DNA from: Scatomonas sp963930955
GTDB taxonomy: Bacteria > Bacillota > Clostridia > Lachnospirales > Lachnospiraceae
Length of the DNA stretch: 64,000 bases
Direction of reading: 5' to 3'
Assembly: GCA_963930955.1 (NCBI GenBank)
Contig: OZ006967.1
Span: 2,046,001-2,110,000 of the forward strand
This document shows positions 32,483 to 41,545 of the stretch, piece after piece. A program made the translations under genes and the position numbers. A model generated the notes under the pieces. It was not told where the DNA came from, did not search any database, and was given only the letters and a program-made list of their open reading frames with translations. How positions within the stretch are numbered: position 1 is the first letter of the stretch; every line of letters starts with the position of its first letter.

Positions 32483-33853
32483 TCACGCCGCGCCTCCTGT
32501 TTCGCCGGAGGCACTTCTTAGTTTATTATAGCTTTTCTTCCATGCCAGCACAAGACACACCGCCGCCGCCAGCCAGGCACAGGGATACACAGCCGCTACA
32601 GCTTCCAAAGTTCCCCAGATCTGTTGAAACAGAAACAGCATTCCTGTCCGCAGTACACACATACAAAACAGAATCAGCACCATAGGGGTAACCGACTGTC
32701 CGATTCCCCGGAGCGCATCTCCGTGCATTTCCAGGATCGCGTAAAGCCAGTAAAAGGGAAAAGTGACTCGGATAATACGCTGCCCCACAGCGATTACCGC
32801 CGGATCCTGGTTAAAAAGACCAAAGGCCGTCTGACCTAGGGCCAGCATCAGCATAGCCATTAAGGCAGTGTAAATCATCCCTATAAGCAGCCCTGCCCGG
32901 ATACCTTTACGGATCCGGTCTGTTTTTTCGGCTCCGTAATTCTGTCCGGTAAATGTGGTAACCGCCTGTCCAAAAGCCACAATCGGAAGATACAGGATCA
33001 GTTCCACCTTAAAATATGCCGTGAAAGCTGTGATTGCAACCACCCCTTGGTGGTTAATAGCCGTCTGCACAAAAATATTAGAGATAGTGATCACCAGGTT
33101 CTGCAGCCCTGCCGGAATACCGATCCGCAGCACTGCTTTCAGCACGCCGGATGTGATGCGGATCCTGCTCCAATACAGATGATAAGCATCTTTCTGTCTC
33201 ATAAGATAGACTAAAGTCCCCAGGGCCGCTGCGGCTTGAGAAATCAGGGTCGCCCAGGCTGCGCCTTCTACGCCCATCCCCAGGATCCCCATGCTGATCC
33301 AGTCCAGAACAATATTCAAGGAAGCGCCCAGCAGCTGCAAGAACATAGGGGTCCGTGAGTCTCCGCGGGCCCGGATAATACCGGAGTTCATATTATAGAG
33401 AAACAGCGGCAGCATGCTCAGCAGATAGATCCGGATATACAGCAGACCTTCCTCCAGGATTCCTGCTGGTGTATGCATCAGCAGAAGAATCGGTCTGGAA
33501 AGAAGAAGCCCCAAAATTGTCAGCAGAACACTGCCTGCGAAAGAGATCCCCATAGCCGTATGGACAATCTGGCGGATCTTTTTACTGTTTTTTTCTCCCT
33601 GGGCCTGCGCCATGATTACGCCGGTTCCCACCGCCAGACCTGTAAAAAAGCCTACCATACAGCTGGTCAGCAGAGAGCTGGCTCCTACTGCCGCCATAGA
33701 ATCTTTTCCCAAAAGATTTCCTACAAAAAACAGATCCACGGTATTATACAGCTGCTGGATCAGACTGGATCCCAGCAGGGGCAGCGCAAACAGCAGCAGC
33801 TGACGTCCCGCCGGACCGGAGGTCAGATCCCGGGGCTGTGAAACGGTACGCAT
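32483..33853 (-). CDS. MATE-family multidrug/metabolite exporter
   Basis: 456-residue MATE transporter with about twelve membrane helices. The N-terminal GPAGRQLLLFALPLLGSSLIQQLYNTVD and the repeat-like segment in the second half are typical. It probably exports a cationic or organic molecule with H+ or Na+ exchange. The start has GAAGGAGGTCGGAT; the gene overlaps the end of the OppF-like gene by 31 bases, so it is part of the importer operon. A MATE gene also precedes the second importer cluster. Confidence 0.93.
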   Translation of the reverse strand: MRTVSQPRDLTSGPAGRQLLLFALPLLGSSLIQQLYNTVDLFFVGNLLGKDSMAAVGASSLLTSCMVGFFTGLAVGTGVIMAQAQGEKNSKKIRQIVHTAMGISFAGSVLLTILGLLLSRPILLLMHTPAGILEEGLLYIRIYLLSMLPLFLYNMNSGIIRARGDSRTPMFLQLLGASLNIVLDWISMGILGMGVEGAAWATLISQAAAALGTLVYLMRQKDAYHLYWSRIRITSGVLKAVLRIGIPAGLQNLVITISNIFVQTAINHQGVVAITAFTAYFKVELILYLPIVAFGQAVTTFTGQNYGAEKTDRIRKGIRAGLLIGMIYTALMAMLMLALGQTAFGLFNQDPAVIAVGQRIIRVTFPFYWLYAILEMHGDALRGIGQSVTPMVLILFCMCVLRTGMLFLFQQIWGTLEAVAAVYPCAWLAAAVCLVLAWKKSYNKLRSASGETGGAA

Positions 33854-34851
33854 ATCCGACCTCCTTCCGCTTTTTCACAGCATTCCGGAAAGTACTCTCC
33901 ATAAAGATGACAGGCGATCTGGTGGTTCTCATCCGCATATTTTAGATCCGGTTTTTCTTTCCGGCAGATTTCCATGCACCAGGGGCATCGGTCCTGAAAA
34001 GGACATCCTTTGGGCACATCCAGAGGGCTTGGCGGGTCACCGTCGATCCTTTCAATAGGTTTATTTAAATCCATATGGATATCAAACAAAGATTCCATCA
34101 AAGCCTTTGTATATGGATGCTTTGCTTCTTTTCCAAGTTTTTTCCCCGGGATTACCTCCACAAGATTTCCCAGATACATAACCGCTACATCATCTGAGAC
34201 TGAAGCCACAAGAGCAATATCATGGCAGATAAAGCCAATGGCCAGATCCAGTTCCTTCTGCAGTCTGCGGATCAGCTGAATCACTGTTTTCTGAACCGAT
34301 ACATCTAACGCTGAGGTGGCTTCGTCCAGAATAAGTACCTCCGGCTTTAACGCCAGTGCCCGGGCGATTGCCACCCGCTGTCTCTGGCCGCCGCTCAGGC
34401 TGTGGGGATAACGCTCCATAAACTCTTCCGGCAGCTCTACCATTTTTAGGAGGCTTCGGCAAACCATATCTTTTTCACCGGCCCTTATCTCCCCATAGTT
34501 CATCAGCGGTTCACAGACAATATCACGAATCCGCATTTTGGGGTTGAAAGAGGTATTGGGATCCTGGAAAACCATCTGGATATGACGCCGGCTCTGCCGC
34601 AGCTTTTCACCTTTTAATTCAGACAGCTTTTTTCCCTGAAAAATAATCTCGCCACTGTCCGGCTTTTCCAGCGCTACCAGAAGCCGCATAAATGTGCTTT
34701 TCCCACAGCCGGATTCACCGACCAGCCCCAGCGTTTTTCCCCTGTAAAATTTCAGATTAATATCATTATTCGCCGTCAGGCATCTTCCATCTGCGGCCGG
34801 AAATGTCTTTGTGATATGTTTCGCTTCCAGAATCAGTTCTTCATTGCTCAA
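33823..34851 (-). CDS. Opp/Dpp/Nik-type ABC ATPase (OppF-like)
   Basis: 342-residue ATPase of an Opp/Nik importer. Walker A is GESGCGKST, signature LSGGQRQR, Walker B LILDEATSALD. The C-terminal oligopeptide-family extension with four Cys (KGCPFQDRCPWCMEICR) may bind an Fe-S cluster, as known in this family. The TTG at 34851 is preferred: the GGGAGG site lies eight bases before it, whereas the GTG at 34860 overlaps the site itself. Fifth gene of the riboswitch operon. Confidence 0.92.
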   Translation of the reverse strand: MSNEELILEAKHITKTFPAADGRCLTANNDINLKFYRGKTLGLVGESGCGKSTFMRLLVALEKPDSGEIIFQGKKLSELKGEKLRQSRRHIQMVFQDPNTSFNPKMRIRDIVCEPLMNYGEIRAGEKDMVCRSLLKMVELPEEFMERYPHSLSGGQRQRVAIARALALKPEVLILDEATSALDVSVQKTVIQLIRRLQKELDLAIGFICHDIALVASVSDDVAVMYLGNLVEVIPGKKLGKEAKHPYTKALMESLFDIHMDLNKPIERIDGDPPSPLDVPKGCPFQDRCPWCMEICRKEKPDLKYADENHQIACHLYGEYFPECCEKAEGGRICVPFHSPGI

Positions 34852-35626
34852 GCCACTCACCTCCCATAGACGGTACGGAAGCGATCAGTTTTCTGGTGTA
34901 TTCATTTTGGGAACCGTGGAGAATCTGCTCTCTGTCCCCCTGATCCTCAATCCTTCCATTTCTCATCACGATAATATGATCCGCCATATAGGCGGCGACA
35001 CCGATATTATGCGTTACTATGATTATTCCCGTATGATACTCATCCCTCAGTTCCATCATCTGCCGGACAATCTGGGCCTGCGTCGTCACATCCAGAGCAG
35101 AAGTTGGTTCATCCGCAAGCAAAAGTCTCGGCTGATAGGTCATACCCATGGCAATTCCCACTCTCTGACGCATACCGCCCGAAAGCTGAAAGGGATAGGA
35201 GCGCATCACATGGGCGCCATCGGGCAGGCGCATCCGCTCCAGCATGGCAATCCCTTTCGCCCATGCTGCCTTTTTGCTGATTTTCTCATGGGTTCTAAGG
35301 TACTCTACAAATACGTTTCCCACACGGCGGGTGGGATTCATCATGGCTCCGCTGTCCTGGAAAATCATGGAAATCTGGCTGCCCCGAAGCGTACGCCACT
35401 GCTCCGGAGTATAATTTAAAAGAGATTTTCCGTCAAATACAATATCTCCTTCTGTCACTTTGCCGACAGCAGGCAGAAGCCCCATCACCGCCCGGATCAC
35501 CGTTGTCTTGCCGCTTCCGCTTTCCCCTACCAGCGCAATGATCTGCCCCGGCTTTATATCCATGGAAAAATCCGTCACCGTCGGGACATTTTTATATGCA
35601 ACCGTCATATGATCAATTTTTAACAT
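34841..35626 (-). CDS. Opp/Dpp/Nik-type ABC ATPase (OppD-like)
   Basis: 261-residue ATPase, second nucleotide-binding subunit of the importer. Walker A is GESGSGKTT, signature QLSGGMRQR, Walker B LLLADEPTSALDV, and the H-loop VTHN is present. It lacks the long C-terminal Cys extension of the OppF-like partner, so it is short. CAGGAGGCAGGGAG precedes the ATG. It overlaps the OppF-like gene. Confidence 0.93.
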   Translation of the reverse strand: MLKIDHMTVAYKNVPTVTDFSMDIKPGQIIALVGESGSGKTTVIRAVMGLLPAVGKVTEGDIVFDGKSLLNYTPEQWRTLRGSQISMIFQDSGAMMNPTRRVGNVFVEYLRTHEKISKKAAWAKGIAMLERMRLPDGAHVMRSYPFQLSGGMRQRVGIAMGMTYQPRLLLADEPTSALDVTTQAQIVRQMMELRDEYHTGIIIVTHNIGVAAYMADHIIVMRNGRIEDQGDREQILHGSQNEYTRKLIASVPSMGGEWLEQ

Positions 35627-35644
35627 CTCCCTGCCTCCTGTTTC

Positions 35645-36472
35645 CTACTCATCCCTGGGATCCATAATATCCCGCAGAGAATCCCCCAGCATATTAAATA
35701 CAACAACAACCAGAAAGATGGCCAGTCCCGGAAAGATCATCATCCAGGGAGCGCTCTGTATCAGCCCTCGCCCCTCGTTCAGCATATAGCCCCATTCCGG
35801 GGTGGGCGGTTTCGCGCCAAACCCCAGAAATGATAATGCGGCAAGCTCCAGCATCATACTCCCAACATCGGTCGCGGCCGTGATGATCAGGATCGGCAGC
35901 GCATTCGGCAGCATATACGCCCGGATGATATGACCCCTTCTGGAGCCGGCGACGATGGCAGCGGACACATAATCTCTGTCTTTGATCTTTAGTACCAAAG
36001 ACCGAGCCAGCCGGGCATACTTTGTCCAGCTGACAAGGGTAATGGCAATTATCGCGTTTTTCATACTAGAGCCTATAATCCCCGCTACCGCCAGGGCAAG
36101 AACCAGACCCGGAAACGCAACCATCATATCCGCGATACGCATAAGAGCCGCATCCACGATACCGCCAAAACAGCCTGCGATCACTCCCACTGCAGTTCCG
36201 ATCAGAAAAATCAGCAGTACAACGCCAAAAGTGGAAACCAGAGAAGCCCGGGCCCCATAAATCACCCGGGTAAAAATATCCCTGCCCATTTTATCCGTTC
36301 CAAATATATGCTCTTTACAGGGAGCCTGCAGAGCATTTTCCATACTGCCCTCCAACGGATCTACGCCTCCCGTTATGAGCGGTGCAAAAACCGCCGTCAG
36401 AATGATGAGTACAGCCAGGATCAAAAAAAACATAAACTGCCTGTTTTTCAAAAAATCATTTACTTTTACCAT
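35645..36472 (-). CDS. Opp/Nik-type ABC permease (OppC-like)
   Basis: 275-residue permease with an N-terminal membrane segment (about 12-33) and five later segments. The coupling motif region GSRRGHIIRAYMLPNALP (EAA-loop-type) is near residue 188 and docks the ATPase. The N-terminal region GTDKMGRDIFTRVIYGAR is typical of DppC/NikC proteins. It lies three bases after the OppB-like gene. Confidence 0.93.
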   Translation of the reverse strand: MVKVNDFLKNRQFMFFLILAVLIILTAVFAPLITGGVDPLEGSMENALQAPCKEHIFGTDKMGRDIFTRVIYGARASLVSTFGVVLLIFLIGTAVGVIAGCFGGIVDAALMRIADMMVAFPGLVLALAVAGIIGSSMKNAIIAITLVSWTKYARLARSLVLKIKDRDYVSAAIVAGSRRGHIIRAYMLPNALPILIITAATDVGSMMLELAALSFLGFGAKPPTPEWGYMLNEGRGLIQSAPWMMIFPGLAIFLVVVVFNMLGDSLRDIMDPRDE

Positions 36473-36474
36473 AC

Positions 36475-37422
36475 CTATCTCCTCTTTATGCGCATCCTGG
36501 GGTCTATGTATACATAGGAGGCATCCACGATCAGGTTGATTACCATATAAATCAGCGCCATCCAGAGTACATAACCCTGTATCAGATTATAATCGCTGGA
36601 GGTAATAGCAGAAACCGCAAGATTGCCCAGACCCGGATAAGAAAAAATAATCTCTACCACCGAGGTCCCGCCAAGAAGGCTTCCCACCGACAGACCAAGC
36701 ATGGTGACAAGAGGCAGAAGAGCATTTGGAAAAACATTACCCCAGATAATCCGGCTTTTCCGGATGCCTCTTGCCTGCGCACCGATTACATAATCCTGAT
36801 TCAGTTCCTCAAGCACTGCTGCGCGTACCTGGCGGGTGTATTTGGACGCCATAGCGATAGCCAATGTCAAGGCTGGCAGAAATAAACTCCTGAAATCGGC
36901 ATTTGCGCTGATTACCGGAAAAATCGTAAACCGCACGCAAAACGCCAGCATCAGCAGAAGCGCCACCCAGAAATTAGGCATGGCACACCCCAGAAAGGTC
37001 AGGCCCCTTGCCAGGTAGTCCACCCAGGAATTCTTATATAATGCCGAAAAAACCCCCAGCGGAACTGATAAAAGCAGCATCATCACCAGCGACATCGCCG
37101 TCAGTTTCAGCGTTGGCCCCACACGTTCCAGCAATAATTGCGTCACCGGCTGGCGAAGGGAATACGATGTCCCAAAATCTCCCTGCAGACAATTTCCCAG
37201 CCAGCGGAAGTACTGGGTAAAAAAAGGATCATTCAGCCCCATCTCCTCGCGGGTCTGTTCCACTACCTCTTCTGGCGGCATCTGTCCCATGGAGATATAC
37301 ATATTTTCCACCGGGTCACCAGGCGACAAATAAGTGAGAAAAAAAGTGATAAAACTGATTCCCACCAAAACTATTATAATTTGCAGCAGGCGGGAAAATA
37401 ATTGCTTTTTGCTCAATACCAT
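36475..37422 (-). CDS. Opp/Nik-type ABC permease (OppB-like)
   Basis: 315-residue permease of the DppB/NikB type with an N-terminal membrane helix, the region FLTYLSPGDPVENMYISMG and the coupling stretch GAQARGIRKSRIIWGNVFPN near residue 211. Four or five further membrane helices follow. The start is uncertain among the GTG at 37425, ATG at 37422 and TTG at 37416; GAGGTG lies very close to the first two, so the TTG is also possible. Confidence 0.92.
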   Translation of the reverse strand: MVLSKKQLFSRLLQIIIVLVGISFITFFLTYLSPGDPVENMYISMGQMPPEEVVEQTREEMGLNDPFFTQYFRWLGNCLQGDFGTSYSLRQPVTQLLLERVGPTLKLTAMSLVMMLLLSVPLGVFSALYKNSWVDYLARGLTFLGCAMPNFWVALLLMLAFCVRFTIFPVISANADFRSLFLPALTLAIAMASKYTRQVRAAVLEELNQDYVIGAQARGIRKSRIIWGNVFPNALLPLVTMLGLSVGSLLGGTSVVEIIFSYPGLGNLAVSAITSSDYNLIQGYVLWMALIYMVINLIVDASYVYIDPRMRIKRR

Positions 37423-37432
37423 CACACCTCAT

Positions 37433-39046
37433 TCATTCTGCCGGAACGATTTCCGTAGTCAGCCAGTAATAATCTGCCGTATGGATATGCGCATATCCTA
37501 CTCTTTTATTAGAATAGATCATACTGCTGTTATAGTATCCGTCAACTAATACCAGCGCGTCGTCTATGATGATCTGCTGCATTTCCTTTACCAGCTCTTT
37601 TCTTCTCTCCGGATCCAGCTCATTCTGCAGCGATTCATACAGTTCGTCATATTCCGGATTGGAATACCCACAGTATGTGGTTTCTGAATACCAGTTTCCC
37701 AGATACTCCAGCGGATCACCGGTTCCCACAGTAATCCAGTTATTGTTATTCAAATCGTAATCCCCTGCGGCCAGCTTGCTCCACTGGTCATCAGAACTGC
37801 CATACTCGGCGGTGACTCTAATCCCGATTTCCGTCAGGTACTGGGTATGCGCATCAGAAAATTCATTTAGCAGGCGATTTTCATAAGAAACATAACGCAA
37901 ATTGATGTTCTGTCCGTCCAGTTCCCGGATACCATCGCCATTCGTATCTACGATTCCCGCATCGTCCAGCAGCTTTTTCGCGCCTTCCGGATCATACGGA
38001 TAGGGATCTGTTAATTCATCATATCCGTAATCCAGATTGGAAGGCAGTACCGAAATACCTGCCGTATACAAACCTCCGATGGTCTTGGACTCACAAATTC
38101 CCTCTTTATCAATTGCCATTATCATCGCCTGACGAAGCGTATCATTTGCCAGAACGCCTTCCAGATTCATCCAGGAGAATCCACAGCGCACGCCGGTGGC
38201 GATATCCACGGTAAAGTCCGGGTTCTCCTGGAATTTCTGAATATCGGAAACATTTGTAATGTTTTCCACCAGATCAACCTGACCGCTTTCAAGGGCCATC
38301 GCTTTTGCGGATGCATCTCCCATGAAAAGAATATTCACTGTATCATAGGGCACTTCTTCATAATAATTGGGATTTGCTGCCATTTCATAGCCGACTCCCA
38401 CCCCATTAAACTGATTTACCATATAAGGGCCCGTTCCAATAACATTATTCATGAAATCCTCTGTGTGCTCCACATCCACAACAGCCATAACCGGGTATGC
38501 CAGCTGTCCCGGCAAATCATTGTAAGGTTTACTTGTAACAATCGTCACCGTATTTGCTTCATCATCCGCTGTAATTTCAGCCTCAAATTCCAGATATTTT
38601 TCTGCGTTCGCTGACGACTCTTCGGAAACCTCTTTCAAATATTCAAAACATTCCTTTACCTTCGAGGGCGTTACCTGGCATCCATCTGAAAAATAAATAT
38701 CATCTTTCAGAGTAATTACCCATTCGGTGTGCTCGTCATTTACCGTATAACTTTCGGCAAGCCATGGCTCTGTACCCATTTCATCATTGAACTTAAATAA
38801 ACTCTCCGTAATGCCATATCGCATGGCATTCCAAGCACTACTAGGTGTTAAAGCAAAGTTCAAAGAACCGTCATCGTACATCTGGCATCCGAAATTCAGA
38901 ACTTTTTCTTCTCCAGAAGCAGAAGTATCAGTTGCTCCGTTCCCTGCAGTCTCCGTCCTGTTTGAACTGCCAGCACACCCCGCCAACAGAGATAGAGACA
39001 TAGCCACCGTAATTCCCAGGGCAAGCCATTTTTTTCTGTGTTTCAT
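37433..39046 (-). CDS. Substrate-binding lipoprotein of Opp/Nik type under cobalamin riboswitch
   Basis: 537-residue SBP_bac_5 extracellular solute-binding lipoprotein. The lipobox is LLAGC with the lipid-accepting Cys at residue 25, followed by a Ser/Thr-rich linker and the family signature EPWLAESYTVNDEHTEWV. Such proteins bind peptides, nickel or metal chelates. First gene of the operon, with AGAGGAATGAAAA before the ATG. The cobalamin riboswitch upstream suggests that its cargo is linked to B12: cobalt, a cobalt chelate, a corrinoid or precursor. Confidence 0.93.
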   Translation of the reverse strand: MKHRKKWLALGITVAMSLSLLAGCAGSSNRTETAGNGATDTSASGEEKVLNFGCQMYDDGSLNFALTPSSAWNAMRYGITESLFKFNDEMGTEPWLAESYTVNDEHTEWVITLKDDIYFSDGCQVTPSKVKECFEYLKEVSEESSANAEKYLEFEAEITADDEANTVTIVTSKPYNDLPGQLAYPVMAVVDVEHTEDFMNNVIGTGPYMVNQFNGVGVGYEMAANPNYYEEVPYDTVNILFMGDASAKAMALESGQVDLVENITNVSDIQKFQENPDFTVDIATGVRCGFSWMNLEGVLANDTLRQAMIMAIDKEGICESKTIGGLYTAGISVLPSNLDYGYDELTDPYPYDPEGAKKLLDDAGIVDTNGDGIRELDGQNINLRYVSYENRLLNEFSDAHTQYLTEIGIRVTAEYGSSDDQWSKLAAGDYDLNNNNWITVGTGDPLEYLGNWYSETTYCGYSNPEYDELYESLQNELDPERRKELVKEMQQIIIDDALVLVDGYYNSSMIYSNKRVGYAHIHTADYYWLTTEIVPAE

Positions 39047-39089
39047 TTTTCATTCCTCTTTCTGCTTTTTTCACAAAGCCACAAAAAAA

Positions 39090-39114
39090 AGATCTGACAT
39101 CCCGCGTCAGATCT
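39090..39114 (-). terminator. Terminator in the expression platform of the cobalamin riboswitch
   Basis: On the minus strand AGATCTGAC pairs perfectly with GTCAGATCT and is followed by TTTTTTTTGTGG. It lies between the riboswitch and the first gene, about 45 bases before its start codon. Confidence 0.85.
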
Positions 39115-39223
39115 GATCATCTTTTTTACATAAAAATACAGTTATACTACTCCTATTTCCGGACAATATAACCCTTCTGTCTATTATGTTGGTAAAGATT
39201 TCTCGTCTTCCGCAAGAATCTTC

Positions 39224-39394
39224 GCAGAGAAAAAGCAGGTCTCCTGACTTAAGCATTTCCATCCTTGGCGCCTTCCCAGAGTAAATTCCCCAGTGGCTTC
39301 GTACCGCGGACTAGCTAATACAGTGACGGGATCGCTCCGGATTCTCACCGGATTCCCTTTTAATCAGACCATGTCTGAACTTATTTCCCGCTGC
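39224..39394 (-). ncRNA. Cobalamin (B12) riboswitch
   Basis: The minus strand contains the conserved blocks GGGAATCCGGTGAGAATCCG, CGATCCCGTCACTGTA, GAAGCCACTGGGGAA (B12 box GCCACTG), GGGAAGGCG, GGATG and TCAGGAGACCTGC. A four-base GCAG/CTGC stem closes it. Adenosyl- or methylcobalamin binding should favour the terminator downstream and shut off the Opp/Nik-like operon. Confidence 0.95.
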
Positions 39395-39419
39395 ATAATT
39401 GCAAGCTTTATGATGACTC

Positions 39420-39448
39420 ATTATACCACCGACAATATACTTCGTCTA
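39420..39448 (-). promoter_or_regulatory. Promoter of the riboswitch operon
   Basis: On the minus strand TAGACG, a 17-bp spacer and TATAAT, with the start point about 15-20 bases before the aptamer. Confidence 0.55.
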
Positions 39449-39523
39449 TATTTCACACGATCTGTCATATTCCAATTTGTTATACAATTTATGGCATTTT
39501 TTCATGTAGTTCACCGGTTTCTC

Positions 39524-39555
39524 TAGCGTTAGTGTACAGGGGGGCAATGACGCTA
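39524..39555. repeat. Palindromic repeat family, degenerate copy
   Basis: TAGCGTTAGTGTACAGGGGG resembles the left end of the family and ACGCTA closes it. It lies in the 382-base gap between the riboswitch and the lipoprotein gene; I see no other structure in that gap except the promoter at 39420-39448. Confidence 0.5.
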
Positions 39556-39776
39556 TGAATGCTTTCGCAACTTATATCACTTGAAACTGCATTCATTATA
39601 GTTTTTATGCATATTTTTTTAAGTCCGTCAGGTATTCCCCTTTGTTATGGCTGATCGGGGCACACAGATGCTGTATAAATTTCACGTTTTTTCACAAAAT
39701 ATCCGGAATACGTGGACTTTATCGCGATACTGTGTTAAAATTACATACAAATCTTGATGGATGGGGGAAACTGAAA

Positions 39777-40661
39777 ATGAAAAAGAAAAAACTTATGGCA
39801 GCGTCTCTTTCTCTGGCGCTGGTACTGGGCCTGACAGCCTGTGGAGGCGGAAACAGCGCCAAGACGGATTCCTCTTCCGCGGACGCAGGATCTGCTGTGT
39901 CCGAATCCGTGGAAGAGCCGGAAGTAACGGAAGAACCGGAAGTGACGGAGGCACCGGAAGCCACAGAGACACCGGAAGTCACCGAGGAGCCGGAGGTAAC
40001 AGAGGAGCCGGAACAGCCGGCCGAGACCTCTCCCGCCGCCTCCGGCAGCGTGGACGTCTCTTCCGCAGCAGATGCCAGCACAACCACGGACGCTGCGGGA
40101 GTCCCTGTGGGCCAGTGGGCAAAGATCGCCAGATACGCTACGGAGGACGAATGCTATCACACCGTGTACGCCCGGGTGACAAAAGTAACCACCTCCACGG
40201 AGGATTCCGCGTACATACAGGCAGCCGTTGACGCCAACAATGCCAATGGCTCCGACTGGGATCAGATCGATCTCGCCAGTGAAAATTTCCAGATCCCCTC
40301 CGATGTGGAATGGTGTCTTATGGAATATGAAGTGTACGTTCCGGAAGATTTTCCGGCCCCTGATTACGGTATGGCGGAGCCTTCCCTTTCTTTCTCTGAG
40401 GAGAACATCGGCGGAGGAGGCATTCCTTCCGCGGACGGGACCAGCACCTATATCGGCCTGGGTGCAAACAATTTTGAACTTGCTGTTTATTCCGACGATA
40501 CGAAGTTTACACCGGGAAACACCTATACCTTCCAGAATCTCTTTACCATGGTAAAAGGATATGAGAATTACGCCTTTGAGACCACCTCTTATCCTGACGG
40601 CATACACAGCGATGATGCTTCCGCGGATACTATGTATTACGCTTATTTCGCAAATAAATGA
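39777..40661 (+). CDS. Secreted lipoprotein with PEVTE repeats
   Basis: 294-residue lipoprotein not recognised in full. The lipobox is GLTACGGG. A low-complexity linker (about residues 45-85) is made of repeated EEPEVTE/APEATE/TPEVTE units, followed by about 180 residues of folded domain with no family I recognise. The linker would span the cell wall and the domain lies outside. The ATG at 39777 follows a GGGGGA site; the longer frame is not used. It is monocistronic, between two opposing units, with a terminator after it. Function unknown. Confidence 0.75.
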   Translation: MKKKKLMAASLSLALVLGLTACGGGNSAKTDSSSADAGSAVSESVEEPEVTEEPEVTEAPEATETPEVTEEPEVTEEPEQPAETSPAASGSVDVSSAADASTTTDAAGVPVGQWAKIARYATEDECYHTVYARVTKVTTSTEDSAYIQAAVDANNANGSDWDQIDLASENFQIPSDVEWCLMEYEVYVPEDFPAPDYGMAEPSLSFSEENIGGGGIPSADGTSTYIGLGANNFELAVYSDDTKFTPGNTYTFQNLFTMVKGYENYAFETTSYPDGIHSDDASADTMYYAYFANK

Positions 40662-40674
40662 TCTTCCATGAGCC

Positions 40675-40712
40675 AGGGGGCAGATCCGGATCGTCATTCG
40701 GATCCGCCCCCT
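40675..40712. terminator. Bidirectional terminator after the lipoprotein gene
   Basis: AGGGGGCAGATCCG pairs with CGGATCCGCCCCCT (one mismatch) around a 10-base loop, then GTTCTT. It separates convergent units. Confidence 0.75.
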
Positions 40713-40765
40713 GTTCTTATGCCCGAAACGCGGGGTTCCGCACGATTCTTTAGGCATGCTTCAGC

Positions 40766-41545
40766 CTATCGACGCGCTTCATACTCTGTAAAAGCGGACC
40801 GGATCAGGTTTCCGGTATATTCCTCCCGGGGATGAAGGATCACTTCCCCGGGAGTTCCTTCTTCCACGATCCGCCCTTCCGCCATGACCAGCACCCGGTC
40901 GCAGAACTGCTGCACCAAAGCCAGGTCATGGCAGATAAACAGATAGGACAGTCCCCTCTCCCGCTTCAGGGAGGCTAACAATTCCAGAATCTGTTTCTGC
41001 ACCGTAACATCCAGTGCGCTGGTGGCTTCATCACAGATCAGCAGCCGGGGCTCCACAGCCAGAGCCCTGGCGATGGCCGCCCGCTGGCACTGGCCTCCGC
41101 TGACCTCATGGGGATAGCGGCCGGCAAAGTCCGCCGGAAGCCCGCACTGCATAAAAAGCTTCTCTACCCGGATTTTTCTTTCCCTGGAAGACAGGCCGGC
41201 GTTTTTCAGGCTTTCTCCCACCCCGTCTCCCAGAGTCCTGCGGGGATCAAAGGATTCCGCAGGAGACTGAAAGACCATCTGCAGCTGCCGGTATACCTGG
41301 CGCTGCTCCCGAGGCTTCAGGCGGGTGATCCCTCTTCCGCCCAGATAGATCTCCCCCTCCGAGGGTTCCAACAGCCCGGCGACCATTCTGGCCACGGTAC
41401 TTTTTCCGGAACCGGATTCCCCCACGATCCCCAGGGTCTCCCCGGAACCCAGGCAGAAGCTTACATGGTCCACAGCGGCCAGTTCCTCCTGCCCTTTTTT
41501 CTGAAATGTTTTCGTAAGATTTTTCACTTCCAGCAATGCTTCCAT
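40766..41545 (-). CDS. Opp/Nik-type ABC ATPase (NikE-like)
   Basis: 259-residue ATPase. Walker A GESGSGKST, signature VSGGQCQR (Cys replaces the more common Arg), Walker B LLICDEATSALDV, H-loop FICHD. It is short and lacks the Cys-rich tail of peptide-type OppF. Last gene of the second importer operon; its ATG overlaps the previous stop closely (one base between). Confidence 0.92.
   Translation of the reverse strand: MEALLEVKNLTKTFQKKGQEELAAVDHVSFCLGSGETLGIVGESGSGKSTVARMVAGLLEPSEGEIYLGGRGITRLKPREQRQVYRQLQMVFQSPAESFDPRRTLGDGVGESLKNAGLSSRERKIRVEKLFMQCGLPADFAGRYPHEVSGGQCQRAAIARALAVEPRLLICDEATSALDVTVQKQILELLASLKRERGLSYLFICHDLALVQQFCDRVLVMAEGRIVEEGTPGEVILHPREEYTGNLIRSAFTEYEARR

Noticed and set aside
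39741..40757. Minus-strand frames opposite the lipoprotein, with VTSG-type repeats
   Set aside because: The repeats are the complement of the PEVTE linker; no ribosome site or family supports a gene.
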